In this document: positions 43,091-55,084 of the stretch, piece by piece
Layout of the letters: the number at the start of each line of letters is the position of its first letter
How positions within the stretch are numbered: position 1 is the first letter of the stretch
Origin: Chimonanthus salicifolius
Lineage: Eukaryota > Streptophyta > Magnoliopsida > Laurales > Calycanthaceae
Length of the DNA: 64,000 nt
Assembly (NCBI GenBank): GCA_013350335.1
Contig: CM023540.1
Location: 744,001-808,000, forward strand
Reading direction: 5' to 3'
The notes under the pieces: generated by a model
What the model was told of the DNA's origin: nothing
What the model saw: only the letters and a program-made list of their open reading frames with translations
Database searches by the model: none
Program-made: the position numbers and the translations under genes

Positions 43091-43327
43091 TTAAACCCGA
43101 GATAATAATTCTAATTCTTCTTTCAAAAGGTTACAATATTCACTTACACGATTACAAAAGGATACGAATGTAGATCTCCTAATAGTATGTATGCGGATAA
43201 CAAGAGATCTCCCTACAACTATATTTTCGTCTATTTGTCGGATAGCATTTTCTAATCTTCTAAGCTGATTTTCACGACGTCTTAGATCACGCAATAATTC
43301 TTCTCTCCTAACAGAACAAGGAGGCAT
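43091..43327 (-). CDS. Copy 7: ORF2, 78 aa, intact
   Basis: Protein identical to that at 51315-51551 (MPPCSVRREELLRDLRRREN...ENIVVGRSLVIRI...FVSFCNRV). Coiled-coil-like and basic. The surrounding DNA also looks identical to that copy over about 500 bases. Confidence 0.6.
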   Translation of the reverse strand: MPPCSVRREELLRDLRRRENQLRRLENAIRQIDENIVVGRSLVIRIHTIRRSTFVSFCNRVSEYCNLLKEELELLSRV

Positions 43328-43328
43328 C

Positions 43329-43551
43329 TGAGAAAGCCATTGCTTGTAATTTTAATTCTGTCCTGAACACTTCTAATTGGAACACAACATAAGCTTGGAT
43401 TAAAATTATTCTTCATCTTTCATATCGTTGATGTCGTGGCTTATTTCTATGAGTGCAGGTGTTGTCATATGTGTTCAAGAAGAATTTCTATTTTTCTCAA
43501 TGTTAGAACATCATCATAATACTTCTTAAGCAAAGCAAGACGATTAGACAT
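43329..43551 (-). pseudogene. Copy 7: ORF1, TGA at codon 29
   Basis: Starts MSNRLALLKKYYDDV. CGA after HI is TGA at codon 29, a CpG transition. The sequence also lacks the RICTH-coding bases present at 37110. Confidence 0.75.
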
Positions 43552-43554
43552 ATT

Positions 43555-43628
43555 CTATAAAAGAAAGACAACATGATTAGATAATAACAAACTTATAATA
43601 TCAAACTTAGAAGAGTTTTATTACTTAC
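43555..43628 (-). other. Copy 7: predicted leader intron (74 nt)
   Basis: Same GTAAGTAATAAAAC donor, TCTAATCATG and TTTTATAG acceptor as the other copies. AATAAA retained. Confidence 0.6.
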
Positions 43629-44128
43629 AGACTGAGTACAGGACTACAAGCTTTAGCACACTTCAAACTTACAAGCTCACACTTACAGCTTCTATATTTT
43701 GATTTCAAATGTCGATCTAAAATGAAAACACAGAGCTCCTTATAAAGATGGAGCAAGGGCACAATCGATAAACTCTCTTCCGACCAAGAGAGGACAACAC
43801 ACAAAGTAAAAGGACTTTTTGCAGACACAACCTTCCAAACCAAGTTTACAAAAAGAGATTCCCCACTTGGGGACATAGTAAAAAGATGCAATAAGTGAAA
43901 CATCTTTTGACCAAATGGGATGCACACTAAAAACAACTTTATCTTTCTTTGATAATGCTAAGACATCTGGCAGCATACCCCCACCAAAAAAGCAACACCA
44001 TCTTTTTTGGCTTGATTATAGAAGTGTCTTTTGACTGGATGGGACACCAAAGACAAAACAACTTTAGCAACTTTTCATTCTAATATGATATCTGGCAATA
44101 TACCCCCACCAAAAGAGATAAGTCCAAT
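43629..44128 (-). promoter_or_regulatory. Copy 7: pregenomic promoter region
   Basis: TTTATAAGG at 43738-43746. Both GGTGGGGGTAT units are present toward 44110. No ORF. Confidence 0.6.
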
Positions 44129-44141
44129 GGCTCTAATACCA
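44129..44141 (-). promoter_or_regulatory. Copy 7/8 boundary: tRNA-Met primer binding site
   Basis: TGGTATTAGAGCC, one mismatch. It follows the ORF4 end of copy 8 in natural circular order, 48 bases after the ORF4 stop, so copies 8 and 7 are head to tail. Confidence 0.8.
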
Positions 44142-44188
44142 ACAATCAACAGGATCTCAATTTGTCATTTGTCATATCTTCTTTTTCA

Positions 44189-45486
44189 TCAAATCTTTAG
44201 CTTTGCAGAGTTCATGCGGAATAATTCAGCCAACCGAGACTCCATTTCCTTTTCGTTTCCTTTGTCCTTGGCTGAGGAATACCAGAATTTTCCACCACGA
44301 AGGTACTCAATAACTGATCCGTCGGGATTGACATGAGAGTCAGGGTCCCATCGAGGATGAAGGTTCTCAAGGGGCACACCTTCGTCATCAAGATTTTCGT
44401 CAGGATCATGATTAGAATCCCAATCATGCTGATCACCTTTCTTTTTTGGCAAATATTCTTCTAAAATCTGTTTAATCTTTTTTTCAAAATTAATAGATTC
44501 AACGGACATATCCATAGGATCAGAGGATTTTTCACAAGCAATTTCTTTAGCAATTTTCTTGGCAAAGAGATCAGCCATGACCATTTCATTCTCAAGAGGC
44601 TCTTCATCTGAAAGAGGATCATTAGTCTTTTCAGGAGGAGAGATTTGATTCAAAATTCTCTCATAAGTATCATTCTCGATTTTAGGCCACCATTTTTGGT
44701 ACATAGTTTGAAAAAGACAAGTGTGACCATATAAATCTTTTTTCACCTCAAATTTCCATTGGAGAATGTATGGAATATGGAACTTCGCAAAGAAACGAAG
44801 AACATTAATCATATCACAAGAGACCTTTTCTTCAACTTGGCCAAATTTAATAAATAGATAACGAAAATTATCAGGAAGGATTTTCTGGGAAGCACCAATA
44901 TGAGACCACCAAGTGAAGAGACACCAAGATGGGAAATTGCGGTGAATAGGAGTGACATCAGGACTTTCTTCTTTGAATCTAATAAACCAAGAATGACTAT
45001 ACTGACGATTTTGCCACATTAACGCAAATTTCCATGCGTCAATATAATCCCAATAATTAAAGAACTCAGTCGAATTATAGAGCTGGACTGGTCTTGTCAT
45101 GTAAAGAGGACCATCCCAATCTTCCTCAGTGAGGATTTTAAGAATAGTGAACTTTGAATAGGTGATGATACCATTTGCATTTTTGTTGTGGAAGATGAGA
45201 ACGCTTTTCGCCTGATGTAAAATATTGAGATACCATTCATGGGTTTTTCTCTTGTCCGGGGAATAATAATGAAGTCCCTTTCCAAAGAGAGAAAATATAC
45301 ATTATCTTCAACAAATCTTTCTTCCATAAGACAATCTGAAGTAACAAGAATTCTGTTACCAGTGTAAAGATATAATTCTGATTGACTTGGGTCTTTTGTT
45401 GGAGTAAAACCCTTTTGGCTTTATTCTTGTTCTGCCAATTTCTCCTTTCGTTTCTTCTGGATGAATGGAGAAGAACTACTCGCCTT
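44189..45486 (-). pseudogene. Copy 8: ORF4, start codon lost
   Basis: A 303-codon open block (44189-45100) covers the middle and C-terminal parts (TRPVQLYNSTEFFNYWDYID ... RGGKFWYSSAKDKG) and ends NSAKLKI-stop. A two-base insertion near 45290 splits off the N-terminal part. The expected ATG near 45485 reads AAG. It gives the natural C-terminus of ORF4. Function unknown; the C-terminal third is strongly charged. Confidence 0.85.
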
Positions 45487-46990
45487 TTTGTCTTCCCTGA
45501 AGAAATTCTCTAGTAAGAAAAATCAGGGAGAGAATTAGAATTTCCATTGATAAATTCAATTTTGAATTCAAAGACGGATAAAATAGCTTGCCATCTAGCA
45601 AACATTTGCTTAGAGACAAGATTTTTAACATCTTTTTTTAAATTTTTTTTTGTTGCTTTGGCATCAACTCTGATAAGAAATTCTTTGTTTAATAAATCAT
45701 GCTGAAATTTTATTATGCAAAGGACGATGGCAAGAACTTCCTTTTTGATGGTTGAATACTTCTTTTGAGCTTCATTCCAAAGACCAGAATTGATTCTTAT
45801 TAATTCTTCTTTTGAATTTTTTTGTTGTAAAAGAATTCCTCCATAACCAATATCAAAAGCATCAGTTTGGACTATTTTGAAAGCTTCTGGATCAGATAAA
45901 CATCTGCAAGGAAGATTATTAACTCTTTCTTTAATCATTTTTTCAGCATTGGTATGACTAGAAGTCCATTGTTTAGGGTTTTTCTTCAGTCTATCTTGGA
46001 GAAGTTTTCTATCTTTTGCCAAGTCTTGATAGAAAAAGCCTACATAGTTTAGACATTCAAGAAATCTTTGTAACATATTTTTATCATTTATTTCATCTGG
46101 GAATTTATTAGCAAATTCAATAACTCTATTGGTTGAAGTTATCCTTCTATCTTGTATTTCAAATCCAAGGAATCTGATTTTTTGCTGAAATAAATTCATC
46201 TTTCTTTTCGATAAGACTAAGCCATTTTCTTTTATAATTCTTTTGAATATATTCAAATGTTTCCAATGTTGATCTACAGATTCAGAAAAGATAAGAATAT
46301 CATCAATGTAGACAATGGTAAACTGGGTATAGGATGAAAAGATATTATTCATGATATTTTGAAATTTAGATGGGGCATTTTTTAATCCAAAGGGCATGAC
46401 ATTCCATTCATAATGTCCCATAGGGACTGTAATGCAGTTTTATGTCTATCTTCTTCTTTTATCTGAATCTGCCAAAATCCTGATTTTAAGTCGAATTTTG
46501 AAAATATTTTGGCATTGTTTAGCCTGTTAAACAAGTCTTGCGTATTAGGCAGGGGATACCTAATAGATTGTAATACTTTGTTTAAAGGCTTATAATTGAT
46601 TACTAATTTTGGAACTCCTCTTTCAATTTCGGCAGCTTTCTCAACATAGAATGCCGTACGCTCTAAGGGGATTTGTTTTTTCTGATCAATCCTTTCTTCA
46701 ATAAGTCACTTATTTCTTCTGGATAAAGCTTTAAATGATTTGCATCCATTTGTGATGGACGAGCTTTTGTCAGAATATCTTTTTCATCAACTCCTTTAAT
46801 ATATGGTAGACTTACAAGGTGTCTTTTTCTATTCCAGAATGCAGAGGGTAATTAAGAACATCATTCATTTTCAAATTTTTTCGTAAGATTTTCTATTTTT
46901 TCTTGAAACTCTTTTTTCTCCAAAATTTTTTGTAATTTGAGCAATTTTAATTTCCTTTTTTAGATCTTTCATATAGTTTTCTCTACCATT
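45487..46990 (-). pseudogene. Copy 8: RT-RNase H region
   Basis: The longest open RT-RNase H block in the window: 303 codons (45510-46421) from MGHYEWNVMPFGLKNAPS through YIDDILIFSES (46299-46310) to the end of RNase H. A one-base loss near 46430 separates it from the RT fingers. Further frame changes occur near 46660, 46855 and 46930. Confidence 0.9.
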
Positions 46991-47420
46991 AATAATTTAG
47001 TTTATCTTTTGAATCTTTGTTTCACAGGGATCATCAATAAAATCATGATTAATATTTACTCCTTTGATTTTTGTAGAAATTTCTTTTGTGTTTACTGAAA
47101 AAGGTTGTATCAGAAGAATAAAAGGGGATCCAAGAAGTACATCATTAACAATGTCTTCTGAAATAATAAAAGGTGAAGTAACATAGACTCCTTGAAAACA
47201 AACATGAACATTTGGAATTTTTCTTTCTATGAAATACTTGTTCCATTGGCAGCAGACACAAATTGTTTTGATTCACTAGTATATTCAATAGGAACGATTC
47301 CTAATCTAATGACATTTAAATCTACTCCTGTGTCAATAATAGCATTAACAATTTTTTCAAAATTCTTTATTTTTATTTTTACTTGGACTCTCCACTGTTG
47401 ATAGATGCATTTTGTGGGAA
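46991..47420 (-). pseudogene. Copy 8: aspartic protease
   Basis: Active site DTGVD at 47320-47334, KCIYQQWRVQVKIKI upstream. A one-base loss near 47230 (GTSIS block) breaks the frame. SPFILLIQPFSVNTK follows. Confidence 0.85.
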
Positions 47421-50245
47421 TTACTGCAGTGGAGACTTTGCTAATCTCTCCTTTAATTCTTTGGACAAATTTTTCTTCATCATATTCTCCAAGAGCACCA
47501 TCACTTTCTAGTAAGTGATTCTTTCATCAAGCTCATTTTGCCTTTTGGTTAATTCCATTCTTAACTCTCAGATTTCTCTTTTTTGATCATTTAATTCTCT
47601 TTGTAGATCTGCAAGAGTTAATGGTTTGTTTATAGTGTGAATCTTTTTGACTCTATTCATGAGGTCAATTATGGAATAGGTTGGCGTATGAAATGTTTCT
47701 TTTGTCTTTTTTGGGTAAAATAGGGATTCATTTTCTTCTTCTTTTTCAATTTTTGATTTTGAACTTTCTCCTTCTTCCCCTCCCACTTTTGAAATTTGGT
47801 TTAAAAATTGAACTTTTTTCTTTGGATCAGGTATATTATCAATCATTTCAAGAAGTAATTTTTGAGGGGCAATTAGGACACGAATATGTATACCAAGATC
47901 TTCATCTGATGGTATCGACCATTCATCGTTAGAATCTTCTTCATCCGAATGACATGTACATGATTGGAATTGTTTGAAGAGCTGTACATGAGGGGCATTT
48001 TCTTGGCTGGATTCATCAGTTGATGAACTAGAGTCATGTTCTTCTTGGGAACTTAATTCAGTTTCTTCTTTATCTGATATTTCTTCATTATCCTCTTTAG
48101 TAATTTTTCTAAGTTTCTTCTTAGGATATTTTTCCTTTTTGAAACATTTGTTTGAATAATGACCCTTTTTTCCACAAGTATAGCAAGTAGGTATTTTTCC
48201 AGTTGGGTTTTCTCTTTTAGGATATTTTTTAGATTTTCTTTTGAATAAAGGAGTATCATAATTTTTCTTTGAGAATTGACTCTTGGATCTGCTATATTTG
48301 TATTTCTTCATCATTTTATTTCTTCTTTCGGGGATACATCTAGAACGTGAAGGTTTTCTTTTTGATTCTGGTGTTTGGTCCAAACCAAATTGAAAACAAA
48401 AATCTCCTAATTCTTTATCTCCATAATACTTTCTCATCTTTTCAGCTTGCTTGCTGATTTTCAAATCAGTGCAAAGAGCTATTCCAACTTTGTTAATTCT
48501 TTGTATAATTCCTTCGTACGTCAGCATGCTGTAATTAATAGTACCATGCATTTCTTCTCTCAAGGAGTTACGCACCTTTTCAGTGAATAATGGTGGTAAC
48601 CCTAAAATAAATCTTTCTTTCCAAATATCGGAATTACAATCATTTAGTTGGTACACTTTTGATAAAAATATGTCTTTATACCAACGAAATTCTCCTAAGG
48701 TTCTGCATCTTAATCGATGTAATTGCTACCGATTCTTTTATTTAATTAGAGCTATTCCTCTAGTGAATTCATTGAGGATGCATAGAAGCAAGACACTGAC
48801 ACAATCAGGTTGTGTTTCATAATGTTCAGGGATTTGACTAGTGCCTGTTTCTAGTTTGATGTTGGGATCGACTAAATTTCCTGCGATTTTATCTCTGCAG
48901 ATAATTCTTCCATATTCATCTAATTTGACAGCATTTTCAATTTCAAGTCTTTGGGCTCCAGATAATCCGTAATGCCACCATCCTCTTAATATTCCATTAA
49001 AAGAGGTGGTTATCATGAGAAAGATATTTCTTGGGCTATTTCCTCTTACTTCACAGGCATTGGAATATATCAGCATACTATGAACCATTTGGATGATTTG
49101 GTACTCTGTTAATCCATCTAGATTCCATTCATACAAAGAATTTCCTGAATAAGTCAAATCTGTGGTATAGGTATACAGAGCTTCTTCAAGTTGTAGATCA
49201 ACAGGAGTTGGTTTAGGGTAATAATTTTTTGTTCTTTGTAATTCTGCTTGGGGATTCCATTTCTTCAATCGATTTATCAACAAATTTTCTGAAGCATAAA
49301 CTCTTAAAATGCTCAACCCTTTTCCTCCTACGTTGAGGCTTTCCATTCTAGAGGTCAATTCTTTCTGCATTTCTTCTGATAATTTAAATGGTCCTTCTTG
49401 CAAATAATTCCAGATGGTAATTTTCTAGGAACATATATCGCATTAACAGGGATTTCTTCTGAACTTTCTTCTTTATTTTTATTGAGTTCTGGTTTTGACT
49501 TAATTGTTCTTTCTATCCTGTCCGTTTGTTCTCCAATAGTTAATAGGCATTAGTTTGTGTAATTATTTTGTTCAATTATGTCTCCAAGGCTTCGTCCTAT
49601 GTCCATAGCATGTATTTTAGTTTTTGATTCATATATAGATCCATCTTTGATAGGCATAGCATAATTTTTATTTTCTTTTGAAGCTGATATATCAAGTTTT
49701 TTCCATGGTGGATGAGATCTTTGTATTTCTTTTCCTTCAACATCTTTCCATGTCCTAGACGTTCTTCCTATAACTTTTATGTGTTTTGGCTCCTCTACTT
49801 CTTTAATTTTTCCTTTTTTGAAATATTCCATAAACCAATCAAAGAAAGGAATATTTCTTTCTTCTTCATTCATTTGATGGTACCATAATTCTCGCATTTT
49901 ATCCTTTTCTTCTCCAGTAAAGGACTTCAAAAACCATTCCTTTAAAGGTGATTCTTTAGGTTTTCTCTTAAGTATGGTTTATCAATTTCAAATTTTTTGA
50001 CAGGTTCTTCCTCAGGCTTTTGGATACTCACCATTCTTATGACTCCATGGAGGAAATCATTCTCACTAGGGTTGTAGGTTCTTTCTAATGAGGTTCTTTT
50101 GTACACAGGGTGTTCAATTCCACTTTTTTTATTTTTGAAAACCTTTTGATCCATTTCTTCCTTTTCACTACTTTTTTGGTCATCATCTATTTCATCTAAT
50201 CTAAAACTTTTAATTCCTTCTGTGTAATTGGCAAAACTTCTTCTA
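47421..50245 (-). pseudogene. Copy 8: capsid protein region with zinc knuckle and spacer
   Basis: Two large open blocks: the core to SLREEMHGTINY (48738-49403, 221 codons) and the core end plus knuckle plus spacer (47568-48656, 362 codons). The knuckle CYTCGKKGHYSNKC is intact (48144-48185), and the codon after the core is CAA. The spacer is more diverged than in other copies (ESLFYPKKTKETFHTP). Breaks near 48725, 49405, 49550 and 49945. Confidence 0.85.
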
Positions 50246-51068
50246 ACTTTATCCATTTTTCTTCTGAAGTTAACTTTGGTAATTTAACTATGCTTTGCAA
50301 ATCATCTGTTATTTCATTTTCTCTTGGCGTAACGTCTTCTATTTGCCAATTTCCTGGGAGAACAACTTCTTCCCAGCAGATAACTTTTGGGATGAACACA
50401 TTGTTATTAAAGTTTGTTTCCATGAGGACCGTGGTTTTTTCTTTGTCAACCTTGTCTCTATAGGCTATCATGGAAAAGACAGAGACCATGGATTTGTAGA
50501 ACACACGATAGACTATAGCAAAAGATTTGCTTCTAGGATTCATCTTTAATCCATTGCTTTGGAATCCAATAGTTGCACAATCAAGGACATTGTCATCATG
50601 AGCATCAACTGTAATATTTGGAAAACAATTAAAATAAATAGGTCCATGACAGAGACTTGATTCAACCATGGCATATAGGGAGTCATCAAACTCGTCATGT
50701 CTTTGATCTCGCACATAAGCACATACAAAAACATTTAATCCTAATCGAAACAGTGGTTTGATTCCTACCTGAATTAATCCTATGTGTAGGCAGTTGTATT
50801 TGGTCCTGATTTGTTCAATAATTCTTCTTTCAAGGATTTTGATTGTTTGTTTTCCTCCAGAGAGGGAAACAGTTGGTCAAAGTTTTCATACACCTTTTCT
50901 TCAGAATTTTATATTTTTTTCTGGATTTTCTTTAGCTATACTAGGATGAGGAAAGCTGGACAAAGCAGATTGATTAGATGAGGAAGATGAAGTAGACCCA
51001 TTAGAAGGATACTGAAATGACTTAAACCAATTGTTAAAAAGTTTTGTTTTTCCCTTAGAATTTTCCAT
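50246..51068 (-). pseudogene. Copy 8: movement protein (start of ORF3)
   Basis: ATG at 51068. A 172-codon open block (50196-50714) carries ESSLCHGPIYFNCFPNI, VLDCATIGFQSNG and FIPKVICWEEVVLPGNW. About 90 bases are missing near 50875 (the TEIYSNGTFEEQND segment), and a frame change lies near 50915. Confidence 0.8.
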
Positions 51069-51314
51069 TTGAGTGGCTCATTAAAAGCAGAAAAAGTTCT
51101 GTCAACGATTTACAGCCCTTAATGCTGATCATGGTCAGAAGTGGGACTTACAACGCGACCACACTTTTTGAAAAATAAACGAGGCACAAAAGTGGAGAAT
51201 AAGAAGGAAAATAAAAACTCTAAAGAGAATTGGATAAATCAATTAGGTTAAAAAACTTCATATCCTAGATAATAGATCTAATTCATCTTGCTATTAAAAG
51301 GTCTTGGCAAAGAT
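51069..51314 (-). other. Copy 8: spacer between ORF2 and ORF3
   Basis: Non-coding, 246 bases, conserved block present with a one-base loss in the CAGGCATTAAGG motif. Confidence 0.5.
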
Positions 51315-51551
51315 TTAAACCCGAGATAATAATTCTAATTCTTCTTTCAAAAGGTTACAATATTCACTTACACGATTACAAAAGGATACGAATGTAGATC
51401 TCCTAATAGTATGTATGCGGATAACAAGAGATCTCCCTACAACTATATTTTCGTCTATTTGTCGGATAGCATTTTCTAATCTTCTAAGCTGATTTTCACG
51501 ACGTCTTAGATCACGCAATAATTCTTCTCTCCTAACAGAACAAGGAGGCAT
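51315..51551 (-). CDS. Copy 8: ORF2, 78 aa, intact
   Basis: Identical protein to 43091-43327. See there for domains. Follows ORF1 as in the other copies. Confidence 0.6.
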   Translation of the reverse strand: MPPCSVRREELLRDLRRRENQLRRLENAIRQIDENIVVGRSLVIRIHTIRRSTFVSFCNRVSEYCNLLKEELELLSRV

Positions 51552-51552
51552 C

Positions 51553-51775
51553 TGAGAAAGCCATTGCTTGTAATTTTAATTCTGTCCTGAACACTTCTAA
51601 TTGGAACACAACATAAGCTTGGATTAAAATTATTCTTCATCTTTCATATCGTTGATGTCGTGGCTTATTTCTATGAGTGCAGGTGTTGTCATATGTGTTC
51701 AAGAAGAATTTCTATTTTTCTCAATGTTAGAACATCATCATAATACTTCTTAAGCAAAGCAAGACGATTAGACAT
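51553..51775 (-). pseudogene. Copy 8: ORF1, TGA at codon 29
   Basis: Same TGA at codon 29 and same missing bases as copy 7, so the two lesions are inherited together. Confidence 0.75.
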
Positions 51776-51778
51776 ATT

Positions 51779-51852
51779 CTATAAAAGAAAGACAACATGA
51801 TTAGATAATAACAAACTTATAATATCAAACTTATAAGAGTTTTATTACTTAC
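51779..51852 (-). other. Copy 8: predicted leader intron (74 nt)
   Basis: GTAAGTAATAAAAC donor and TTTTATAG acceptor conserved; AATAAA retained. Confidence 0.6.
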
Positions 51853-52291
51853 AGACTGAGTACAGGACTACAAGCTTTAGCACACTTCAAACTTACAAGC
51901 TCACACTTACAACTTCTATATTTTGATTTCAAATGTCGATCTAAAATGAAAACATAGAGCTCCTTATAAAGATGGAGCAAGGGCACAATCGATAAACTCT
52001 CTTCCGACCAAGAGAGGACAACACACAAAGTAAAAGGACTTTTTGCAGACACAACCTTCCAAACCAACTTTACAAAAAGAGATTCCCCACTTGGGGACAC
52101 AGCAAAAAAGATACAATAAGTGAAACATCTTTTGACCAAATGGGATGCACACTAAGAACAACTTATCTTCTTTTGATAATTCTAAGATATCTAGCAGCAT
52201 ACGCCCACCAAAAAAGCAACACCACCTTTTTTTGGCTTGATAATTCTAAGACATCTGGCAGGATACCCCCACCTAAAGAGATAAATCCAAT
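51853..52291 (-). promoter_or_regulatory. Copy 8: pregenomic promoter region, shortened
   Basis: TTTATAAGG at 51962-51970. About 70-80 bases of the upstream tandem unit are missing near 52230, so the region is shorter than in other copies. Confidence 0.6.
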
Positions 52292-52304
52292 GGCTCTGAT
52301 ACCA
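52292..52304 (-). promoter_or_regulatory. Copy 8/9 boundary: tRNA-Met primer binding site
   Basis: Perfect TGGTATCAGAGCC, 17 bases after the ORF4 stop of copy 9. It is 8,163 bp from the site at 44129, which gives the unit length. Confidence 0.85.
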
Positions 52305-52321
52305 ATAAGATAAGGATCGCA

Positions 52322-53635
52322 TCAAATCTTCTTTTTCATCATCAAATCTTTTGCTTTTGCAGAGTTCATGCAGAATAATTCAACCAACCGAAATTCCTTT
52401 TCCTTTTCTTTTCCTTTGTCCTTAGCTGAAGAATACCAGAACTTTCCACCACGAAGGTATTCAGTAATAGATCCGTCAGGGTTAACATGAGAGTCAGGAT
52501 CCCAGCGATGATGGAGATTCTCAAGGGGCACAACTTCATCATCAAAATTTTCATCTGGATCATGATTAGAATCCCAATCATGATCATCATTTTTCTTGTT
52601 TGGAAGATATTCTTCTAATATCTATTTAATCTTTTCTTCAAAATTAACAGATTCAACAGGCATATCCATAGGATCAGGAGATTTTTCTCGAGCACTTTCT
52701 TTAGCAATTTTCTTGGCAAAGAGATCAGCCATGACCATTTCATTCTCAAGAGGCTTTTCATCTGAAAGAGGATCATTAGTCTTTTCAGGAGGAGTGATTT
52801 GATTCAAAATTCTCTCATAAGTATCATTCTAGATTTTAGGCCACCATTTTTGGTACATAGTTTGAAAAAGACAAGTGTCACCATATAAATCTTTTTTCAC
52901 TTCAAATTTCCATTGGAGAAAGTATGGAATATGGAACTTTGCAAAGAAACAAAGAACATTAATCATATCACAAGAGTCATTTTCTTCAACTTGGCCAAAT
53001 TTAATAAATAGATAACGAAAATTATCAGGAAGGATTTTCCGGGAAGCACCAAAATGAGACCACGAAGTGAAGAAAAACCAAGATGGGAAATTGTGGTGAA
53101 TAGGAGTGACATCAGGACTTTCTTCTTTGAATCTAATAAACCAAGAATGACTATATTGACGATTTTGCCACATTAACGCAAATTTTCATGCGTCAATATA
53201 ATCCCAATAATTAAAGAACTCAGTCAAATTATAGAGCTGGACGGGTCTTGTCATGTAAAGAGGACCATCCCAATCTTCCTCAGTGAGGATTTTAAGAATA
53301 GTGAACTTTGAATAGGTGATGATACCATTAGCATTTTTGTTGTGGAAGATGAGGACGCTTTTCGTCTGATGTAAAATATTGAGATACCATTCACGGGTTT
53401 TTCTCTTGTCCGGGGAATAATAATGAAGTCCCTTTCCAAAGAGAAAATATACATTATCTTCAACAGATCTTTCTTCCATAAGACAATCTGAAGTAACAAG
53501 AATTCTGCTACCAGTGTAAAGATATAATTCTGATTGACTTGGGTCTTTTGTTGGAGTAAAACCCTTTTGGCTTTCTTCTTGATCTGCCAATTTCTCTTTT
53601 CCTTTCTTCTGAAATGGAGAAGAGCAACTTGCCAT
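52322..53635 (-). pseudogene. Copy 9: ORF4, full span, three or more breaks
   Basis: ATG at 53635; ends KDLMMKKKI-stop at 52322. Full span ~1.31 kb. Open blocks are 53186 to the ATG (start to FNYWDYIDA), 52829-53173, 52622-52807 and 52322-52531. Stops fall near 53188, 52829 and 52622. Together with copy 8 it fixes the ends of ORF4. Confidence 0.85.
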
Positions 53636-55084
53636 TTTGTCTTCCCTGAAGAAATTCTCTAGTAAGAAAGTGAGGGAGAGACTTAGAATTTCCATTGATA
53701 AATTCAATTTTGAATTTAGAGACGGATAAAATGGCTTACCATCTGGCAAATATTTGTTTTGAAACAAGATTTTTCACATCCTTTTCTAGAATTTCTTTTA
53801 CAGCCTTGGCCTCTACTCTGATGAGAAATTCTTGGTTTAATAAATCATGTTGGAATTTTGTTACACAAAGAACAATGGCAAGAACTTCCTTTTTGATGGT
53901 TGAATATTTCTTTTCAGCATCATTCCAAAGACCAGAATTGAATCTTATTAATTCTTCTTTTGAATCCTTTTGTTGTAAGGGGATTCCTCCATAACCGATG
54001 TAAGAAGTATCTGTTTGTACTATTTTCAAGGCTTCTGGTTCAGATAAACATCTGCAAAGAAGATTTTTAACTCTTTTTTTTAATTTTTTTTACAGCATTG
54101 GTATGATTTGAAGTCCATTCTTTAGGCTTTTTCTTTAATCATTCTTGGAGGAGTTTTCTATCTTTTGCCAAGTCTTGATAGAAGAAGGCTACATAATTTA
54201 AACATCCAAGAAATCTTTGTAACATATTTTTGTCTTTGATTTCATCTGGGAATTTATCAGCAAATTGAATTACTCTGTTGGTAGGAGTAATTTTTCTGTC
54301 TTCAATTTCAAATCCTATGAATCTGATTTTTGGTTGGAACAAGTTCATTTTCCAATGTTGATGCACTGATTTTGAAAAGATAAGAATGTTATCTATGTAA
54401 ACAATGGTAAACTGGTGTAGGATGAAAAGATATTATTCATGATATTTTGAAATTCAGATGGGGCATTTTTTAATCCAAAAGGCATAACATTCCATTCATA
54501 ATGTCCCATGGGGACTGCAAATGCAATTTTATATCTATCTTCTTCTTTTATTTGAATTTGCCAAAATCCTGATTTTAAGTCGAATTTTGAAAATATTTTG
54601 GCAATTGTTTAGCCCGTTAAGCAAGTCTTACGTATTAGGCAGGGGATACCTAATAGATTGCAATACTTTGTTTAAAGGCTTATAATTGATAACCAATCTT
54701 GGAACTCCTCTTTCAATTTCAGCGGCTTTTTCAACATAGAATGCCGTACAGCTCCAAGGGGATTTGCTTTTTCTTATCAATCCCCTTTTTAATAAATCAC
54801 TTATTTCTTCTTGACAAAGTTTTAAATGTTTTACATCCATTTGGGATGGACGGGCTTTTGTAGGAATATCCTTTTCATCAAATCCTTTAATGTATGGTAG
54901 ACTTACAATATGCCTCTTTCTATTCCAGAATGCAGAGGGTAATTCAGAGCAACATTCCTCTTCAAATTGCTTTGTGAGATTTTCTATTTTTTCTTTAAAC
55001 TATTTTTTCTCCAAAATTTTTGTAATTTGGGCAATTTTTATTTCACTTTTTAGTCCATTTACATAATTTTCTTTGGTGGCCATG
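53636..55084 (-). pseudogene. Copy 9: RT-RNase H region, catalytic Asp changed
   Basis: RNase H (QTDTSYIGYGG; the second Asp of DASD is Tyr) and RT. YIDD is YIDN (54388-54399), a loss of a catalytic aspartate. About 60 bases are missing near 54355 (the KHLNIFKRI segment). Frame changes near 54080, 54420 and 54605. Upstream the copy stops at ATKEN, where the protease should begin. Confidence 0.9.
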
